64,000 nucleotides of DNA, from NCBI RefSeq assembly GCF_017315705.1, contig NZ_JAFLRF010000006.1, forward strand, positions 226,706 through 290,705. Direction: 5' to 3'. The first letter of the stretch is position 1; each line of letters begins with the position of its first letter. The notes under the pieces are model-generated. The model was not told the origin of the DNA. It saw nothing but the letters and a program-made list of their open reading frames with translations, and searched no databases. The DNA is from Trinickia mobilis. GTDB lineage: Bacteria > Pseudomonadota > Gammaproteobacteria > Burkholderiales > Burkholderiaceae. Positions 1 through 9,990 of this stretch are shown here, in pieces. Both the position numbers and the translations under genes were made by a program.

Positions 1-400
1 CGTTGTCGGTCGCGCAGGTCGTCAGCGGAATGTTGCTGTCGACGCCGGAGTCGAACGCGATCACCGGGATCTTTTCGGACTGCGCCCGCTTCAAGAGCGG
101 AATGGCCGCTTTGCTGTCGAGCGCGGCAATGCCGAGCGCCTGCGGCTTCTTGGCGAGCGCGGCCGACAGCATGTCGATCTGCTTATCGACCATCGCCTCG
201 GTTTCCGGACCCTCGAAAGTGATCCTGACGTTGTGCGCCTTGGCCGACTGTTCCGCGCCGGCTTTGACGGCCTGCCAGAACTGATGCTGAAAACCCTTTG
301 AAATAAGCGGTATATACGGCTCGTCCGCGACGGCAAGAGTCGTCCCGCCAATGAGCGCGCCAACGCCGAAAACGACAGCGAATATTCTTCTATCCAACAT
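1..400 (-). CDS. Sugar ABC transporter substrate-binding protein, RbsB type (partial)
   Basis: The 5' part (about 133 codons) of a periplasmic binding protein runs off the left edge of the window. The start ATG at 400 follows a strong AGGAGGAG ribosome site. Residues 1-24 form a signal peptide (basic MLDRR, hydrophobic stretch, cleavage near AVA-DE). The mature part reads PYIPLISKGFQHQFWQAV and then GPETEA and IPVIAFDSGVDS, the usual fold of the periplasmic-binding-protein 1/ribose family. It is the third gene of a minus-strand operon after the ATPase and the permease, so it should bind the transported sugar. The sugar cannot be told from this fragment. Confidence 0.88.
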   Translation of the reverse strand, partial: MLDRRIFAVVFGVGALIGGTTLAVADEPYIPLISKGFQHQFWQAVKAGAEQSAKAHNVRITFEGPETEAMVDKQIDMLSAALAKKPQALGIAALDSKAAIPLLKRAQSEKIPVIAFDSGVDSNIPLTTCATDN

Positions 401-486
401 GATGTCTCTCCTCCTAAGGTGGACCATCGACCTTCAGTTGTGTGGAGCCTTTTGCACTCCCCCTCTTGATCTCGTATTGCGCCCCG

Positions 487-1512
487 TCAGCTCTTCTTGC
501 GCCGCAAGATATCGGCGTAGACCGCGAGAATGATGATGAGCCCCGTCACCACGATCTGCCATTCCTGCGCGACGGACAGGATGCGCAGGCCATTCGTCAG
601 CACGCTCATGATAAAAGCGCCGATGATCGTGCCCAGAATCGTGCCCGAACCGCCGGAAAGCGAGGTGCCGCCGATGACCACGGCCGCGATCGCTTCGAGC
701 TCGTAGCCCTGGCCCAGGGCCGGCTGCGCCGAGTTCAGGCGCGACGCGATGAGGAGCCCCGCGACGCCGCAAATGGCGCCGCCCAGGCTGTAAATGGCGA
801 TCTTCCAGCGATCGACATTCACGCCGGACAAGCGCACCGCTTCTTCGTTGCTGCCGAGCGCGAACGTGTAGCGGCCAAGCGCCGTGCGATTGAGCGCGAT
901 CGAACTCACGATTGCCAGGAAAAACAGAATCAGGACCGCGTTCGGAACGGGCACGCTCGGCAGCACATAGCCGATCAGCGAATCCTGCGAGATCCGGTAG
1001 AAGTTTTCGGTGTCGGTGAAATAGATCGGCTCGTCGGATGAGACGACGAGCGAAAGACCCTTCATCAGCAGCATCATGCCCAAGGTCGCGATGAAGGGCG
1101 GTATTTTCATTTTCGCCACCAGCGTTCCCGACACGGTTCCGCAGAGCGCGCCCGTCCCGATCGCAGCCACGACGCCGGTCCACATCGGCAAATGCCAGTA
1201 GGTGAGAAACACGCCGCAAATCACGGCCGTGAAGGTCATCAGCGTGCCGACGGACAAATCGATGCCGCCCGTGATGATGACGAACGTGCAGGCGATCGCC
1301 AACACGCCGTTGACCGCCGTCGCCTGCAGAATGCCGAGAATATTGTCCACCTGCATGAAAGCGGGCGAGGCGAAGCCGAAGAACACCAACAGCAGGATCA
1401 GGCTCGCGAAGGCGAGCAGCCTTTGCAGGGTGCTCGGCGCGAAGATGCGCGCTCTCAGGCTCGGCGGTCTTTCCTTGCTGCCCAGCGTCGACGTATCCAA
1501 TGGCTGTGTCAT
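487..1512 (-). CDS. Sugar ABC transporter permease, RbsC type
   Basis: A 341-residue, very hydrophobic inner-membrane protein with about ten predicted membrane spans. It carries the family landmarks TGGIDLSVG near residues 80-90 and the cytoplasmic loop around [16 protein letters not shown] near residue 280, which contacts the ATPase. Length fits the RbsC/XylH/AraH branch of BPD_transp_2. It lies 19 bases after the ATPase gene and 86 bases before the binding-protein gene, all on the minus strand, so the three form one importer operon. The exact sugar is unknown. Confidence 0.92.
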   Translation of the reverse strand: MTQPLDTSTLGSKERPPSLRARIFAPSTLQRLLAFASLILLLVFFGFASPAFMQVDNILGILQATAVNGVLAIACTFVIITGGIDLSVGTLMTFTAVICGVFLTYWHLPMWTGVVAAIGTGALCGTVSGTLVAKMKIPPFIATLGMMLLMKGLSLVVSSDEPIYFTDTENFYRISQDSLIGYVLPSVPVPNAVLILFFLAIVSSIALNRTALGRYTFALGSNEEAVRLSGVNVDRWKIAIYSLGGAICGVAGLLIASRLNSAQPALGQGYELEAIAAVVIGGTSLSGGSGTILGTIIGAFIMSVLTNGLRILSVAQEWQIVVTGLIIILAVYADILRRKKS

Positions 1513-1531
1513 GAAATGGACCCCTAAAGAC

Positions 1532-3043
1532 TCACGCCGCTTTCAAGGTTTCGCGCTGCGTGGCCAACTGCATGATGCGCTCTTGCGTCGCCTCCGCCGC
1601 CCAGAGTTCGCCGGTGATGCGCCCCTCGCACATCACGACGATGCGGTCGCTCATGCGCAGGATTTCCGGCAATTCCGACGAGATCATCACGATCGCCTTG
1701 CCCTGCTCGGCGAGCGCGCGCAGCAGCTTGTAGATTTCGCTCTTGGCGCCGACATCGATGCCGCGCGTCGGCTCGTCGAAGAAGAGCACGTCGCAATCGC
1801 GCTCGAGCCACTTCGCCACGACGATCTTCTGCTGATTGCCGCCCGACAGGAGCCGCACCGGCTGCGTCGCCGACGGCGTGCGAATGGCGAGCAGCTTGAT
1901 GAAATGGGAGGCTGTGCGGCGTATCTGAGTGCGGCGCAAGATGAAGTTGAGCGCCAGGAACTTGCGCAAGTTGGACATCACGATGTTCGATTCGACGTCC
2001 ATTCCGGTCGCGAGGCCGAAGCGCTTGCGGTCTTCCGAGAGATAGCCGATGCCGTGCGCCACCGCGTCGCTCGGCGTTTTGATCGTCACTTTCACGCCTT
2101 TCACGATCGTTTCGCCGGAATCGACGGGGTCGGCGCCGAACACCGCGCGGGCGACCTCGGTGCGCCCCGCGCCCATCAGGCCCGCAAAGCCCAATATCTC
2201 GCCTTTGCGCAATGCGAAGCTCACGTCCCTGACTAGCGGCCCGGCGTTGAGATTCTTCACTTCGAGCGCGACCTCGCCTTGGCCCGCGGCGCGGTGAGAA
2301 GGCGCGACATCGGTCAAGGTTCGGCCGACCATCATGCCGATGATCGCTTCGACCGTGGTGTCTTTAGTGGCGACCGTAGCCACATATTCGCCGTCGCGCA
2401 GCACGGTGACGCGGTCGGAAATCTGCTTGAGCTCGTCCATCTTGTGCGAGATGTAGATGATTCCGACGCCCCGGTCCCTAAGCTGGCGGATGATGCGGAA
2501 AAGCTCGGCGATCTCCGCGTCGTTGAGCGCCGAGGTCGGCTCGTCCATGATCAGGACGCGGGAATCGAACGACAACGCCTTGGCGATCTCGACCATCTGC
2601 TGCTTGGCGACGGTGACGGAGCCGACAATCGCGCGCGGATCGAGCTTCACATGCATGCGGGCGAGAATGGCGCGCGCGGCTTCGTTGAGCTTGTCTTCGT
2701 CGAGAAAGAGGCGCAGGCGTCCGCGCGGCTCGCGGCCGATGAACATGTTCTGGGCGACGCTCAGATGATTCATCAGTTGGAGTTCCTGATGAATGATGCC
2801 GATGCCCACGGCCTGCGCCTCGCGCGGGCTATGGAGCTCGACCGGCTGACCGTCGTAGAGGATTTCGCCCGAATCCCGGGTATAGACGCCGGCGAGGATC
2901 TTCATGAGCGTCGATTTGCCGGCGCCGTTCTCGCCCATCAGCGCGTGGACTTCACCGGCCATGAGCTCGAACTGAACGTCGTGAAGCGCCCTCACGCCGG
3001 GAAAGCTCTTGCTTAGCCTTCTGACGGAAATAAGCGGGGTCAT
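1532..3043 (-). CDS. Sugar ABC transporter ATP-binding protein, RbsA/MglA type
   Basis: A 503-residue tandem nucleotide-binding protein. The first domain has Walker [10 protein letters not shown] (residues 37-45) and Walker [11 protein letters not shown]. The second has the degenerate Walker [10 protein letters not shown], signature LLSGGNQQK and Walker [13 protein letters not shown]. Two fused domains of this type are diagnostic for the carbohydrate-uptake CUT2 importers. It is the first gene of the minus-strand operon and energises the permease encoded 19 bases downstream. The LysR gene upstream reads in the same direction but is separated by 151 bases, so co-transcription is uncertain. Confidence 0.93.
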   Translation of the reverse strand: MTPLISVRRLSKSFPGVRALHDVQFELMAGEVHALMGENGAGKSTLMKILAGVYTRDSGEILYDGQPVELHSPREAQAVGIGIIHQELQLMNHLSVAQNMFIGREPRGRLRLFLDEDKLNEAARAILARMHVKLDPRAIVGSVTVAKQQMVEIAKALSFDSRVLIMDEPTSALNDAEIAELFRIIRQLRDRGVGIIYISHKMDELKQISDRVTVLRDGEYVATVATKDTTVEAIIGMMVGRTLTDVAPSHRAAGQGEVALEVKNLNAGPLVRDVSFALRKGEILGFAGLMGAGRTEVARAVFGADPVDSGETIVKGVKVTIKTPSDAVAHGIGYLSEDRKRFGLATGMDVESNIVMSNLRKFLALNFILRRTQIRRTASHFIKLLAIRTPSATQPVRLLSGGNQQKIVVAKWLERDCDVLFFDEPTRGIDVGAKSEIYKLLRALAEQGKAIVMISSELPEILRMSDRIVVMCEGRITGELWAAEATQERIMQLATQRETLKAA

Positions 3044-3194
3044 GGCACGGGTTCGACAAACCGATGGGAAACTATTTTACGTCGCTGCAAAGCAGCGGCT
3101 CAAGTTCTGGCATTCCTCTACGCCGCGCGACATGGCCACTCCGCTTGATCCCGCTATTTGGGCTCCGCAACGGCGTAGCGCCGCACCCCGCCGC

Positions 3195-4073
3195 CTACCC
3201 GAGCGTCGCAACAAGCCAGCCTGTAAACGCGGACACCAGCGGCATGTCCGCCAGCTCGTGGCGCGATACGAGGTAATACGCGTGCCTTGCCGGCACCGTG
3301 ACATTGAATGGGCGGATCAAGGTGCCGTCGGCGAGATCGTCCCGCACCGAGAAGCTGTCTCCCAGCGCCACGCCCTGCCCGCGCACGGCCGCTTCGATAC
3401 CGATGTGGGCGTTGCCGATCTCCAGAATCCGTATCCCCTCCAGCTTGTCGGCGGATGCCGCGGCGAGCCATCGCATCCAGGATCCCGAGTGCTCGCAGAA
3501 CAGCGTCTTGCCGACGAGATCCTGAACCTTGCGGATCGCGCCGTCGCTGTTCATCAGCGCGGGGCTGACCACCGGGAACAACGCCGGATGCGTGATGAGC
3601 GTGACCTTGCGGTCGCGCCAGCGGCCCTCGCCATAGCGCACACAGACGTCGACGTCAGGCGAATAGACCTCCCGGTCGTCATTCGACGGGATGATCTTGA
3701 GATTGATCTCCGGATACGCGTCGAGGAACTCGCCGATGTGGCGCGCAAGCCATCGCGATGTGAACGACAGTGGGGCCGACACGACAAGATTGCCGACCAT
3801 CTCGGGCGAATCGAGCCTGACGACGGCGTTGGCAATCATATCGAACGCGCCCTTCACGGGCTCCAGAAGCACCGCCCCCTCCGGGGTCAGCTTGACACGC
3901 GCCTTCGACCGGACAAACAGCGCCACGCCGAGCGCCCCTTCCAGAATCCGGATTTGGTGGCTGACGGCGCTCGTCGTGACATGCAGTTCCTCGGCCGCGC
4001 TCGACACGCTGCCACGCCGCGCTGTGGCCTCGAACGCACGTAGCGGATTGAGCGGCGGTAGACGATGGCGCAC
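3195..4073 (-). CDS. LysR-family regulator, GcvA-like, divergent to the lyase/ABC operon
   Basis: A 292-residue LysR protein. The winged helix-turn-helix spans about residues 6-65 (AFEATARRGSVSSAAEELHV, TTSAVSHQIRILE), with the effector domain from about 90. The opening LPPLNPLRAFEATAR resembles the GcvA/TrpI branch, which often controls amino-acid genes. Its start is 115 bases from the start of the argininosuccinate-lyase-like gene on the opposite strand, the classic arrangement for a LysR activator of the divergent operon. Inducer unknown. Confidence 0.9.
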   Translation of the reverse strand: MRHRLPPLNPLRAFEATARRGSVSSAAEELHVTTSAVSHQIRILEGALGVALFVRSKARVKLTPEGAVLLEPVKGAFDMIANAVVRLDSPEMVGNLVVSAPLSFTSRWLARHIGEFLDAYPEINLKIIPSNDDREVYSPDVDVCVRYGEGRWRDRKVTLITHPALFPVVSPALMNSDGAIRKVQDLVGKTLFCEHSGSWMRWLAAASADKLEGIRILEIGNAHIGIEAAVRGQGVALGDSFSVRDDLADGTLIRPFNVTVPARHAYYLVSRHELADMPLVSAFTGWLVATLG

Positions 4074-4091
4074 GGGTGGGTGTCAGGTGTT

Positions 4092-4142
4092 GAGAAAAAT
4101 TTCATTTAATCCGAATCAAAATCTCGCTACAAGAGAAAATTT
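4092..4142. promoter_or_regulatory. Divergent control region with direct repeats
   Basis: The 115-base gap between the LysR gene and the lyase gene is AT-rich compared with its surroundings. It contains two near-identical elements, GAGAAAAATTT at 4092-4102 and GAGAAAATTT at 4133-4142, 41 bases apart, about four helical turns. This fits LysR binding and activation sites but has not been tested. Confidence 0.4.
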
Positions 4143-4188
4143 GGACGACTACAGTGTGAGCCACTCAACTGCGTCAAGGTTTGCGGCA

Positions 4189-5622
4189 ATGAACATTTCT
4201 GAACCGATCGGGCGTCTGTGGGGCGGCCGCTTCCAAGCGGAGCCTTCTGAAGCGTTGAAGGCGCTTTCCCGCTCAGACCCGAGCTTCTTTCGCCTCGCGC
4301 CGTACGACCTCGCCGGCTCCCGCGCGCATGCGCGCGAACTGCGCCGTGCAGGCATCCTGAACGACGACGAGCTGCAGCAGTTGCTCGACGCCATGACGCA
4401 GATCGAGGCCGACTTCATCGCGGAGCGCATTCACCCGTCGCAAGCCGACGAGGACGTCCATACGTTCCTCGAACGCGTGCTCACGCAACGCCTGCCCGCC
4501 ATCGGCGGCAAACTGCGCGCGGGCCGCTCGCGCAATGACCAAGCCGCCAACGACCTGCGCCTCTATCTGCGCGACGAGGCACGCAAGCTCGCGCTTGGCG
4601 TGATCGATCTGCAGCGCGCGCTGCTCGAGCAGGCGCAGGCCCATGTCCAAAGCATCACGGTCGGCTTTACGCATTTGCAGCCGGCCCAGCCGGTGGTGTT
4701 CGCGCATCCGCTGCTGGCGCACGCGCAAGCGATCTATCGCGATGTCGACCGTCTGCTCGACTGGGACCGCCGCTCTGCGCGCTCGCCCCTCGGCGCAGCC
4801 GCACTAGCCGGCTCGGCGATCTGCGTCCAGCCCGAGCTCTCGGCTGCGGAGCTCGGTTACGACGCCCCCTGCGAAAACTCCATCGATGCCGTCGCCTCGC
4901 GCGATCACGTCGCCGAATTCGTGTTCATCGCGAGCATGCTGGCGGTGAACCTGTCGCGCCTGTCGGAGGAAGTGATTCTGTGGACGTCGCGGCAGTTCCG
5001 CTGGGTCGAGCTCGACGACACGTATGCGACGGGCAGCTCGATCATGCCGCAGAAAAAAAACCCGGACATCGCCGAATTGACACGCGGCAAGGCCGGGCGT
5101 CTGATCGGCAACCTGAGCGGCCTGCTGGCCACGCTCAAGTCGCTGCCGCTCGCGTACAACCGCGATCTTGCCGAAGACAAGGTCGCGGCGTTCGATTGCA
5201 TCGACACGCTGCAGCTCGTCTTGCCCGCGATGGCCGGCATGATCCGCACGATGCGCGCGAACGTCGACGAGATGCGCCGGCAGGCGCCGCTCGGGTTTAC
5301 GCTCGCAACGGAAGTCGCCGACTGGCTCGCGCTCGCCGGCGTGCCGTTCAGCGAAGCGCATGAGATCACCGGCGCGCTGGTGCGCGCGTGCGAGGCGCAA
5401 GGCGTCGAACTCGGCGACGTATCGGCGGGCATGCTGGCCGAAGTCGATGCGCGTCTCGCGCCGGACGTGCTGGCACACGTGACGCCCAACGCTGCCGTCA
5501 CCGCCCGCCGCGGTTTTGGCGGCACCGCGCCTGCGCGCGTGTCGGAGCAAATCGCACGCTTGGAGAGCGCAATCGACAAGCAGGCCGCGTGGGCGGCCAA
5601 TTACCGGGGGCCGGCATGTTGA
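4189..5622 (+). CDS. Argininosuccinate-lyase-like C-N lyase
   Basis: A 477-residue member of the aspartase/fumarase superfamily, argininosuccinate lyase branch. Landmarks are LWGGRF at the N-terminus, GFTHLQPAQP (the Thr-His pair) near residue 160, SPLGAAALAG, and the signature GSSIMPQKKNPD near residue 285. The usual ArgH loop LHTGRSRNDQ reads LRAGRSRNDQ here, so the His-Thr before the GRSRN core is lost. It begins a transporter/deacetylase/PrpD operon rather than lying with arginine genes. I therefore infer a catabolic lyase releasing fumarate from an N-succinyl-type or other aminopolycarboxylate substrate, not the housekeeping ArgH. The ATG at 4189 gives the normal ArgH N-terminus; a longer frame upstream has no support. 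Confidence 0.85.
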   Translation: MNISEPIGRLWGGRFQAEPSEALKALSRSDPSFFRLAPYDLAGSRAHARELRRAGILNDDELQQLLDAMTQIEADFIAERIHPSQADEDVHTFLERVLTQRLPAIGGKLRAGRSRNDQAANDLRLYLRDEARKLALGVIDLQRALLEQAQAHVQSITVGFTHLQPAQPVVFAHPLLAHAQAIYRDVDRLLDWDRRSARSPLGAAALAGSAICVQPELSAAELGYDAPCENSIDAVASRDHVAEFVFIASMLAVNLSRLSEEVILWTSRQFRWVELDDTYATGSSIMPQKKNPDIAELTRGKAGRLIGNLSGLLATLKSLPLAYNRDLAEDKVAAFDCIDTLQLVLPAMAGMIRTMRANVDEMRRQAPLGFTLATEVADWLALAGVPFSEAHEITGALVRACEAQGVELGDVSAGMLAEVDARLAPDVLAHVTPNAAVTARRGFGGTAPARVSEQIARLESAIDKQAAWAANYRGPAC

Positions 5623-6518
5623 GCGCATCGGAGCACCATCAAGGCGCCGCGAATCTCGCCGCGGACGCAACGAACGTCGCCGACATCGGCGACGTTAGCG
5701 GCCTCGAACGCGTGCGCCGACGCTACTGGGGCCGCTACGCCGCCTCCGCGCTCATCGTCGCGTGCCTCGGCTACATCGTGCTGGCGTTCGCGCGCGGCCA
5801 GATCGAATGGGCCTACGTGGGGCGTTTTTTTACCGCGCGCTCGATTCTGACCGGGCTCGGCAACACGATCGTCATGACGATTCTCGCGATGAGCCTCGGC
5901 ATCGTGCTCGGCGTCGCGACGGCCGTCATGCGGCTGTCGACGAACCCGGTGCTCAACGTCGCGGCGCAAGGGTACGTCTGGCTCTTTCGCGGCACGCCGG
6001 TGATCCTGCAGTTGCTCTTGTGGTTCAACCTCGCGCTCGTCTTTCCGTCGATCGGCATTCCCGGCGTGGCCGAATTCCGCACCGTCGACCTGATGACGCC
6101 GTTTCTCGCCGCGCTGCTCGGGCTCGGTATCAATCAAGGGGCGTACACCTCGGAAGTCGTGCGCGCCGGGCTGCTCTCGGTGGACACCGGCCAGTACGAA
6201 GCCGCCAAGTCGATCGGCATGCACCGCCTGCAGGCGCTGCGCCGCGTGATCCTGCCGCAGGCCATGCGCGTCATCATCCCGCCGATCGGCAACGAACTGA
6301 TCGGCATGGTCAAGCTGACCTCGCTCGCGAGCGTCATTCAGTATGCCGAGATGCTGCACAACGCGGAGAACATCTATTACGCGAACGCACGCGTGATCGA
6401 ACTGCTGATCGTCGCGGGCATCTGGTATCTCGTCGTCGTGACCGTGCTGTCGCTCCTGCAGTCGCGCGTGGAGTTGCGTTATGCGCGCGGTGCGGGCCGC
6501 GCGGCCGCACGCAAGTGA
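5616..6518 (+). CDS. Polar amino-acid ABC transporter permease
   Basis: A 300-residue HisM/GlnP-type inner-membrane permease. Its start overlaps the lyase stop by seven bases (ATGTTGA), pointing to translational coupling. Five or so membrane spans follow a 45-residue cytoplasmic N-terminus. The family loop [24 protein letters not shown] near residues 193-213 docks the ATPase. The fusion-free form and single permease gene suggest a homodimeric channel. It works with the ATPase and binding protein encoded next. Confidence 0.93.
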   Translation: MLSASEHHQGAANLAADATNVADIGDVSGLERVRRRYWGRYAASALIVACLGYIVLAFARGQIEWAYVGRFFTARSILTGLGNTIVMTILAMSLGIVLGVATAVMRLSTNPVLNVAAQGYVWLFRGTPVILQLLLWFNLALVFPSIGIPGVAEFRTVDLMTPFLAALLGLGINQGAYTSEVVRAGLLSVDTGQYEAAKSIGMHRLQALRRVILPQAMRVIIPPIGNELIGMVKLTSLASVIQYAEMLHNAENIYYANARVIELLIVAGIWYLVVVTVLSLLQSRVELRYARGAGRAAARK

Positions 6519-6552
6519 CCCAGCGAATCGCTCTACCGTTGAAGGAACAGAC

Positions 6553-7317
6553 ATGACTTCGATTGTTCGCGCTTCAGGCGTACGCAAGTCGTATGGCGAA
6601 TTCGAGGCGCTCAAGGGCATCACGCTCGACGTCGCGCAAGGTGAAGTGCTGTGCATCATCGGCCCGTCGGGCTCGGGCAAGAGCACGTTTCTGCGCTGCA
6701 TCAACCAGCTCGAGACGATCAGCGACGGCGCGCTGTGGGTCAACGGCGAGCTGGCCGGCTACCGGCAAGCGGGCAACAAGCTGCACGAACTGTCGGAAAA
6801 GCAGATTGCCCGCCAGCGGCTCGCCACCAGCATGGTGTTTCAGCGCTTCAACCTCTTTCCGCACAAGACCGCCCTGGAGAACGTCATCGAGGGACCGGTT
6901 CAGGTGCTCAAACGCCGTCGCGCCGAAGCCGAAGTGGAAGCACGCGCGCTGCTGGCGCGCGTGGGCCTCGCGCACAAGTGCGACGCGTTCCCGATCGAGC
7001 TGTCGGGCGGCCAGCAGCAGCGCGTCGCGATTGCGCGGGCGCTCGCGATGCATCCGCAGTTGATCCTGTTCGACGAGCCGACTTCGGCGCTCGACCCGGA
7101 GCTCGTCGGCGAAGTGCTGGCCGTCATGCGCGACCTTGCGAAAAGCGGCATGACGATGATCGTCGTGACGCACGAATTGGCTTTTGCGCGCGAGGTGGCC
7201 GACCGCGTCGTCTTCATGGACGGCGGCCAGATCGTCGAAAGCGGCTCGCCGGAGCAGGTGCTGTCGCAGCCGCAGCACAGACGCACCCAGGATTTCATCT
7301 CCGCCGTCATCGCATGA
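6553..7317 (+). CDS. Polar amino-acid ABC transporter ATPase, GlnQ/HisP type
   Basis: A 254-residue ATPase with Walker [10 protein letters not shown] (residues 37-45), Q-loop [11 protein letters not shown], signature [15 protein letters not shown] and Walker [15 protein letters not shown], then the switch His in VVTHEL. The insert [13 protein letters not shown] is typical of the HisP/GlnQ amino-acid group. The start at 6553 follows GAAGGAACAG. It lies 34 bases after the permease and is in the same operon. Confidence 0.95.
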   Translation: MTSIVRASGVRKSYGEFEALKGITLDVAQGEVLCIIGPSGSGKSTFLRCINQLETISDGALWVNGELAGYRQAGNKLHELSEKQIARQRLATSMVFQRFNLFPHKTALENVIEGPVQVLKRRRAEAEVEARALLARVGLAHKCDAFPIELSGGQQQRVAIARALAMHPQLILFDEPTSALDPELVGEVLAVMRDLAKSGMTMIVVTHELAFAREVADRVVFMDGGQIVESGSPEQVLSQPQHRRTQDFISAVIA

Positions 7318-7384
7318 ACCGATGCCGCCGCTCAGCTTCACCCGCTTCTTCCCACCGTCCTTACTTCCAGCGAGGCGAATCGCC

Positions 7385-8218
7385 ATGACCCAGTCCTTCA
7401 TCCATCGTGCCTTCGTTGCGGCGGCGCTCAGCGCCGTCGCCTTTCATGGATCCCTCGCCGCCGCGCAATCGGCTGCGGTCAAGAACCCGATCGTCGCGGC
7501 CATCGTGCCGAACTATCCGCCGTTCGAATTCAAGGACCCGGCCACCGACAAGCTCGCCGGATTCGACGTGGATCTCGGCGAAGCGCTGGCGGCGAAGATG
7601 GGCGTAAAGATGCAGTGGGAAGAGACGAGCTTTGACCAGATGCTCAGCGCCGTCGCCACGAAGCGCGTCGACATCATCCTGTCGGGCATGACCGATATTC
7701 CGGCGCGCCGCGATAGCGTGTCCTTCGTCGACTACATCGCGACCGGCCCGCAGTTCTACACGCTCAAGACCCAGGCGGCCGCCTTGCCGCAGATGGAGTC
7801 GCTGTGCGGCAAGCGCGTCGGCACGAGCCGGCGCACCTCGTTTCCGAACGACATCGCGAACTGGAGCGCAGTGCACTGCGTGAAGGCCGGCAAGCCGGCG
7901 ATCGACGTCGTCGGCACCGACGGCTCGGCAGACGCGCGGCTGCAGCTGCGCCAAGGGCGCATCGATGCCGGCGTGCAAGGCGGCGAAACGCTGCCGTATC
8001 AGAACAGCATCGAGCAGAACGCGTATGCGCCGATCGGCAAGCCGTTCATGACGCAGTACACGGGCATCGGCGTCGCGAAGAGCAATACCGCACTCGCATC
8101 GGCGCTGGCGACCGCGCTCGACCAGCTCATCGCAGACGGCACGTATCAGAAGATCCTCGCCAAATGGGGGCTGCAAGAACATGCCGTGCAGAAAGCCGCC
8201 GTCAACGCGCCGATCTGA
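7385..8218 (+). CDS. Polar amino-acid ABC transporter substrate-binding protein
   Basis: A 277-residue periplasmic binding protein of the SBP_bac_3 family. Residues 1-27 are a signal peptide ending AAAQ. Family landmarks are PNYPPFEF near residue 40, GFDVDLGEALAAKMG, and GMTDIPARRDSVSFVDY near residue 100. The start at 7385 follows AGCGAGG. It captures the substrate of the permease and ATPase encoded upstream. The pocket cannot be read for specificity, but a carboxylated amino compound fits the lyase in the same operon. Confidence 0.92.
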   Translation: MTQSFIHRAFVAAALSAVAFHGSLAAAQSAAVKNPIVAAIVPNYPPFEFKDPATDKLAGFDVDLGEALAAKMGVKMQWEETSFDQMLSAVATKRVDIILSGMTDIPARRDSVSFVDYIATGPQFYTLKTQAAALPQMESLCGKRVGTSRRTSFPNDIANWSAVHCVKAGKPAIDVVGTDGSADARLQLRQGRIDAGVQGGETLPYQNSIEQNAYAPIGKPFMTQYTGIGVAKSNTALASALATALDQLIADGTYQKILAKWGLQEHAVQKAAVNAPI

Positions 8219-8224
8219 CGCGGC

Positions 8225-9088
8225 ATGACCGGGCACATGCCGCGCTGGCCGGACGCGAACCGTTCGTGCGTCGCGCTCGCGTTCGATCTCGACGGTCCGA
8301 CCGGCGACGCGATGTTGAACGGTTCGATCTGGCGCAACCCTTCGTACTTCACGCTGGGCAGCTACGGGCCGTGGCGCGCGCTCGGCCGGCTGCTCGACGT
8401 GCTCGACGATCGAGCCGTGCCGGCCACCTTCTTCGTGCCGGCCTGGGTCGTGGAGAACTGGCCCGGACAGTGCGCCGCGATCGTCGAGCGCGGCCATGAG
8501 GTCGCCTACCACGGCGATCGGCACGAAGCGTTCTGGACCCTCGATCGCGACCGGCAGCGCGAAGTCATGGCGCGCTCGGCCGCGGTGTTCGAGCGCTATC
8601 TCGGCATTCGCGCGGTCGGCTTTCGCACGCCGTCCGGCGACTGGGGGCCGGATACGATTCGCATCCTCCAGGAAGCCGGCGTGCAGTATTCGAGCTCGAT
8701 GCGCGGCGACGATCGTCCGTACTTGTTGCCGGCTGAAAACGGCAGCGCGCCGCTCGTCGAGATTCCGGGCCGCTGGGAGATGGACGATTACGCGTCGCTC
8801 GCCTATCAGCGCAAGCCCGATTTCCCCGCAGGCCTCGATCGCATCGCCAGCTACGAGACCACGCTCGACAACTGGATGCGCGAGTTCGACGGCGCGCATC
8901 GCGAAGGGCTGTGCCTGACGACGCTGTGGCACCCGAAGGTATGCGGCAAGCCCGGACGCATCGGGCTCATCGAGCGGCTCATCGGCCACATGCAAGCGCA
9001 GGGCGGCGTATGGTTCGCACGCTGCCGCGACGTCGCCGACTGGTGGCTTGCGCATCACGAATCATTCGAGCGGCAGGACTCTACGTGA
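8225..9088 (+). CDS. NodB-like polysaccharide deacetylase family protein (complete metal site)
   Basis: A 287-residue protein of the PuuE/PgdA-like branch of carbohydrate esterase family 4. The metal site is intact: DLDG near residue 22, HGDRH (His-x3-His) near residue 97, RTPSGDWGP near residue 140, and the late WHP motif. No signal peptide is seen, so it is probably cytoplasmic, as are the ureide and N-acyl hydrolysing members of the family. It starts six bases after the binding-protein gene and overlaps the next gene. Inferred role: hydrolysis of a C-N bond in the imported compound. Sugar deacetylation is less likely in this context. Confidence 0.82.
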   Translation: MTGHMPRWPDANRSCVALAFDLDGPTGDAMLNGSIWRNPSYFTLGSYGPWRALGRLLDVLDDRAVPATFFVPAWVVENWPGQCAAIVERGHEVAYHGDRHEAFWTLDRDRQREVMARSAAVFERYLGIRAVGFRTPSGDWGPDTIRILQEAGVQYSSSMRGDDRPYLLPAENGSAPLVEIPGRWEMDDYASLAYQRKPDFPAGLDRIASYETTLDNWMREFDGAHREGLCLTTLWHPKVCGKPGRIGLIERLIGHMQAQGGVWFARCRDVADWWLAHHESFERQDST

Positions 9089-9990
9089 CCCACCTTCCAC
9101 GCTGGCCGGACGGCGCGCGATGCGCGGTCGCCGTCACCGTCGACTTCAACGACGAACACGGCATCCTGACTCAAGAGCCGCGCATCGCGGGACGCGAGAA
9201 ATCGCTCTCGGTCTGGCGCTATGGCGCCAAGCGCGGCGTCGACCGGGTGCTGGCCGCGCTCGATGAATTCGGCGTGCCCGCGAGCTGGTTCGTGCCGGGA
9301 CGCGTGGCCGAGACCCACGCGGATACGCTGCGTCGCATTGCGGCGCGGCGCCACGAGATCGGCCTCAGCGGGTACCGCTGCGAAGACTACGACACACTCA
9401 CCTTGAGCGAACAACAGAACACCTTCGACGCAGGCCACGCCGCACTGCGAAGCACGCTAGGGCACGACGCCATGGGCTTTCGTTCGTTCAGCGGCAACTG
9501 GGCGCCCGGCTTTGCCGATTTCCTGCGCGAGCGGGGCATCGAATGGTCGTCCTCGTGGCGCGGCGACGACCTGCCCTACTATCACGCCGACGATACGGAG
9601 CCCGCGCCGCATAGAGCGAAGCTCGTCGAACTGCCGCTGCACTATGAACTCGAGGACGAACCCTACTTCGTCTACAACCTCGCGCCGCCGGTGCCCGTCG
9701 GGCAACCGAGAATCGCTTCGTATCGCGAAGTGCTGGGCAACTGGAAGCAGGATTTCGACGCGTTCCATCGCTTTGGCTTGTGCTTCGTCATGAGGCTGCA
9801 TCCGGAAATCATCGGCACGGCGGGCCGCATCGACATCCTGCGCAACCTGCTGGCTCACATGCGCTCGCACGGCGACGTCTGGTTCGCGACCGGCGCCGAC
9901 CTGGCGCGCTGGTGGCGCGACACCGTGCCCGGCAATGAGCAGGGACATCCCGTCGAAATCTACGCCAAACACAGGCAACACGCATCGTGA
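9085..9990 (+). CDS. NodB-like family paralog with degenerate metal site
   Basis: A 301-residue paralog of the preceding protein; both begin with LPRWPD or PRWPD and align along their length. The start is GTG, overlapping the previous stop as GTGA. The first Asp motif survives (VDFNDEHG), and so do SGNWAP and LHP. The His-x3-His pair, HGDRH in the neighbour, reads SGYRC here, so both metal-binding His residues are lost. It may be a non-catalytic partner of the first protein or an enzyme with changed chemistry. Tight coupling on both sides argues against simple decay. Confidence 0.8.
   Translation: MTHLPRWPDGARCAVAVTVDFNDEHGILTQEPRIAGREKSLSVWRYGAKRGVDRVLAALDEFGVPASWFVPGRVAETHADTLRRIAARRHEIGLSGYRCEDYDTLTLSEQQNTFDAGHAALRSTLGHDAMGFRSFSGNWAPGFADFLRERGIEWSSSWRGDDLPYYHADDTEPAPHRAKLVELPLHYELEDEPYFVYNLAPPVPVGQPRIASYREVLGNWKQDFDAFHRFGLCFVMRLHPEIIGTAGRIDILRNLLAHMRSHGDVWFATGADLARWWRDTVPGNEQGHPVEIYAKHRQHAS

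Noticed and set aside
3691-4188. N-terminal extension of the argininosuccinate-lyase-like gene
   Set aside because: It runs antisense through the LysR gene, has no family-like sequence, and the ATG at 4189 gives the exact family N-terminus.
4189-5622. Housekeeping argH
   Set aside because: Context (importer, NodB-like and PrpD genes, divergent LysR) and the altered HTGRSRN loop argue for a catabolic paralog, so no argH symbol is given.
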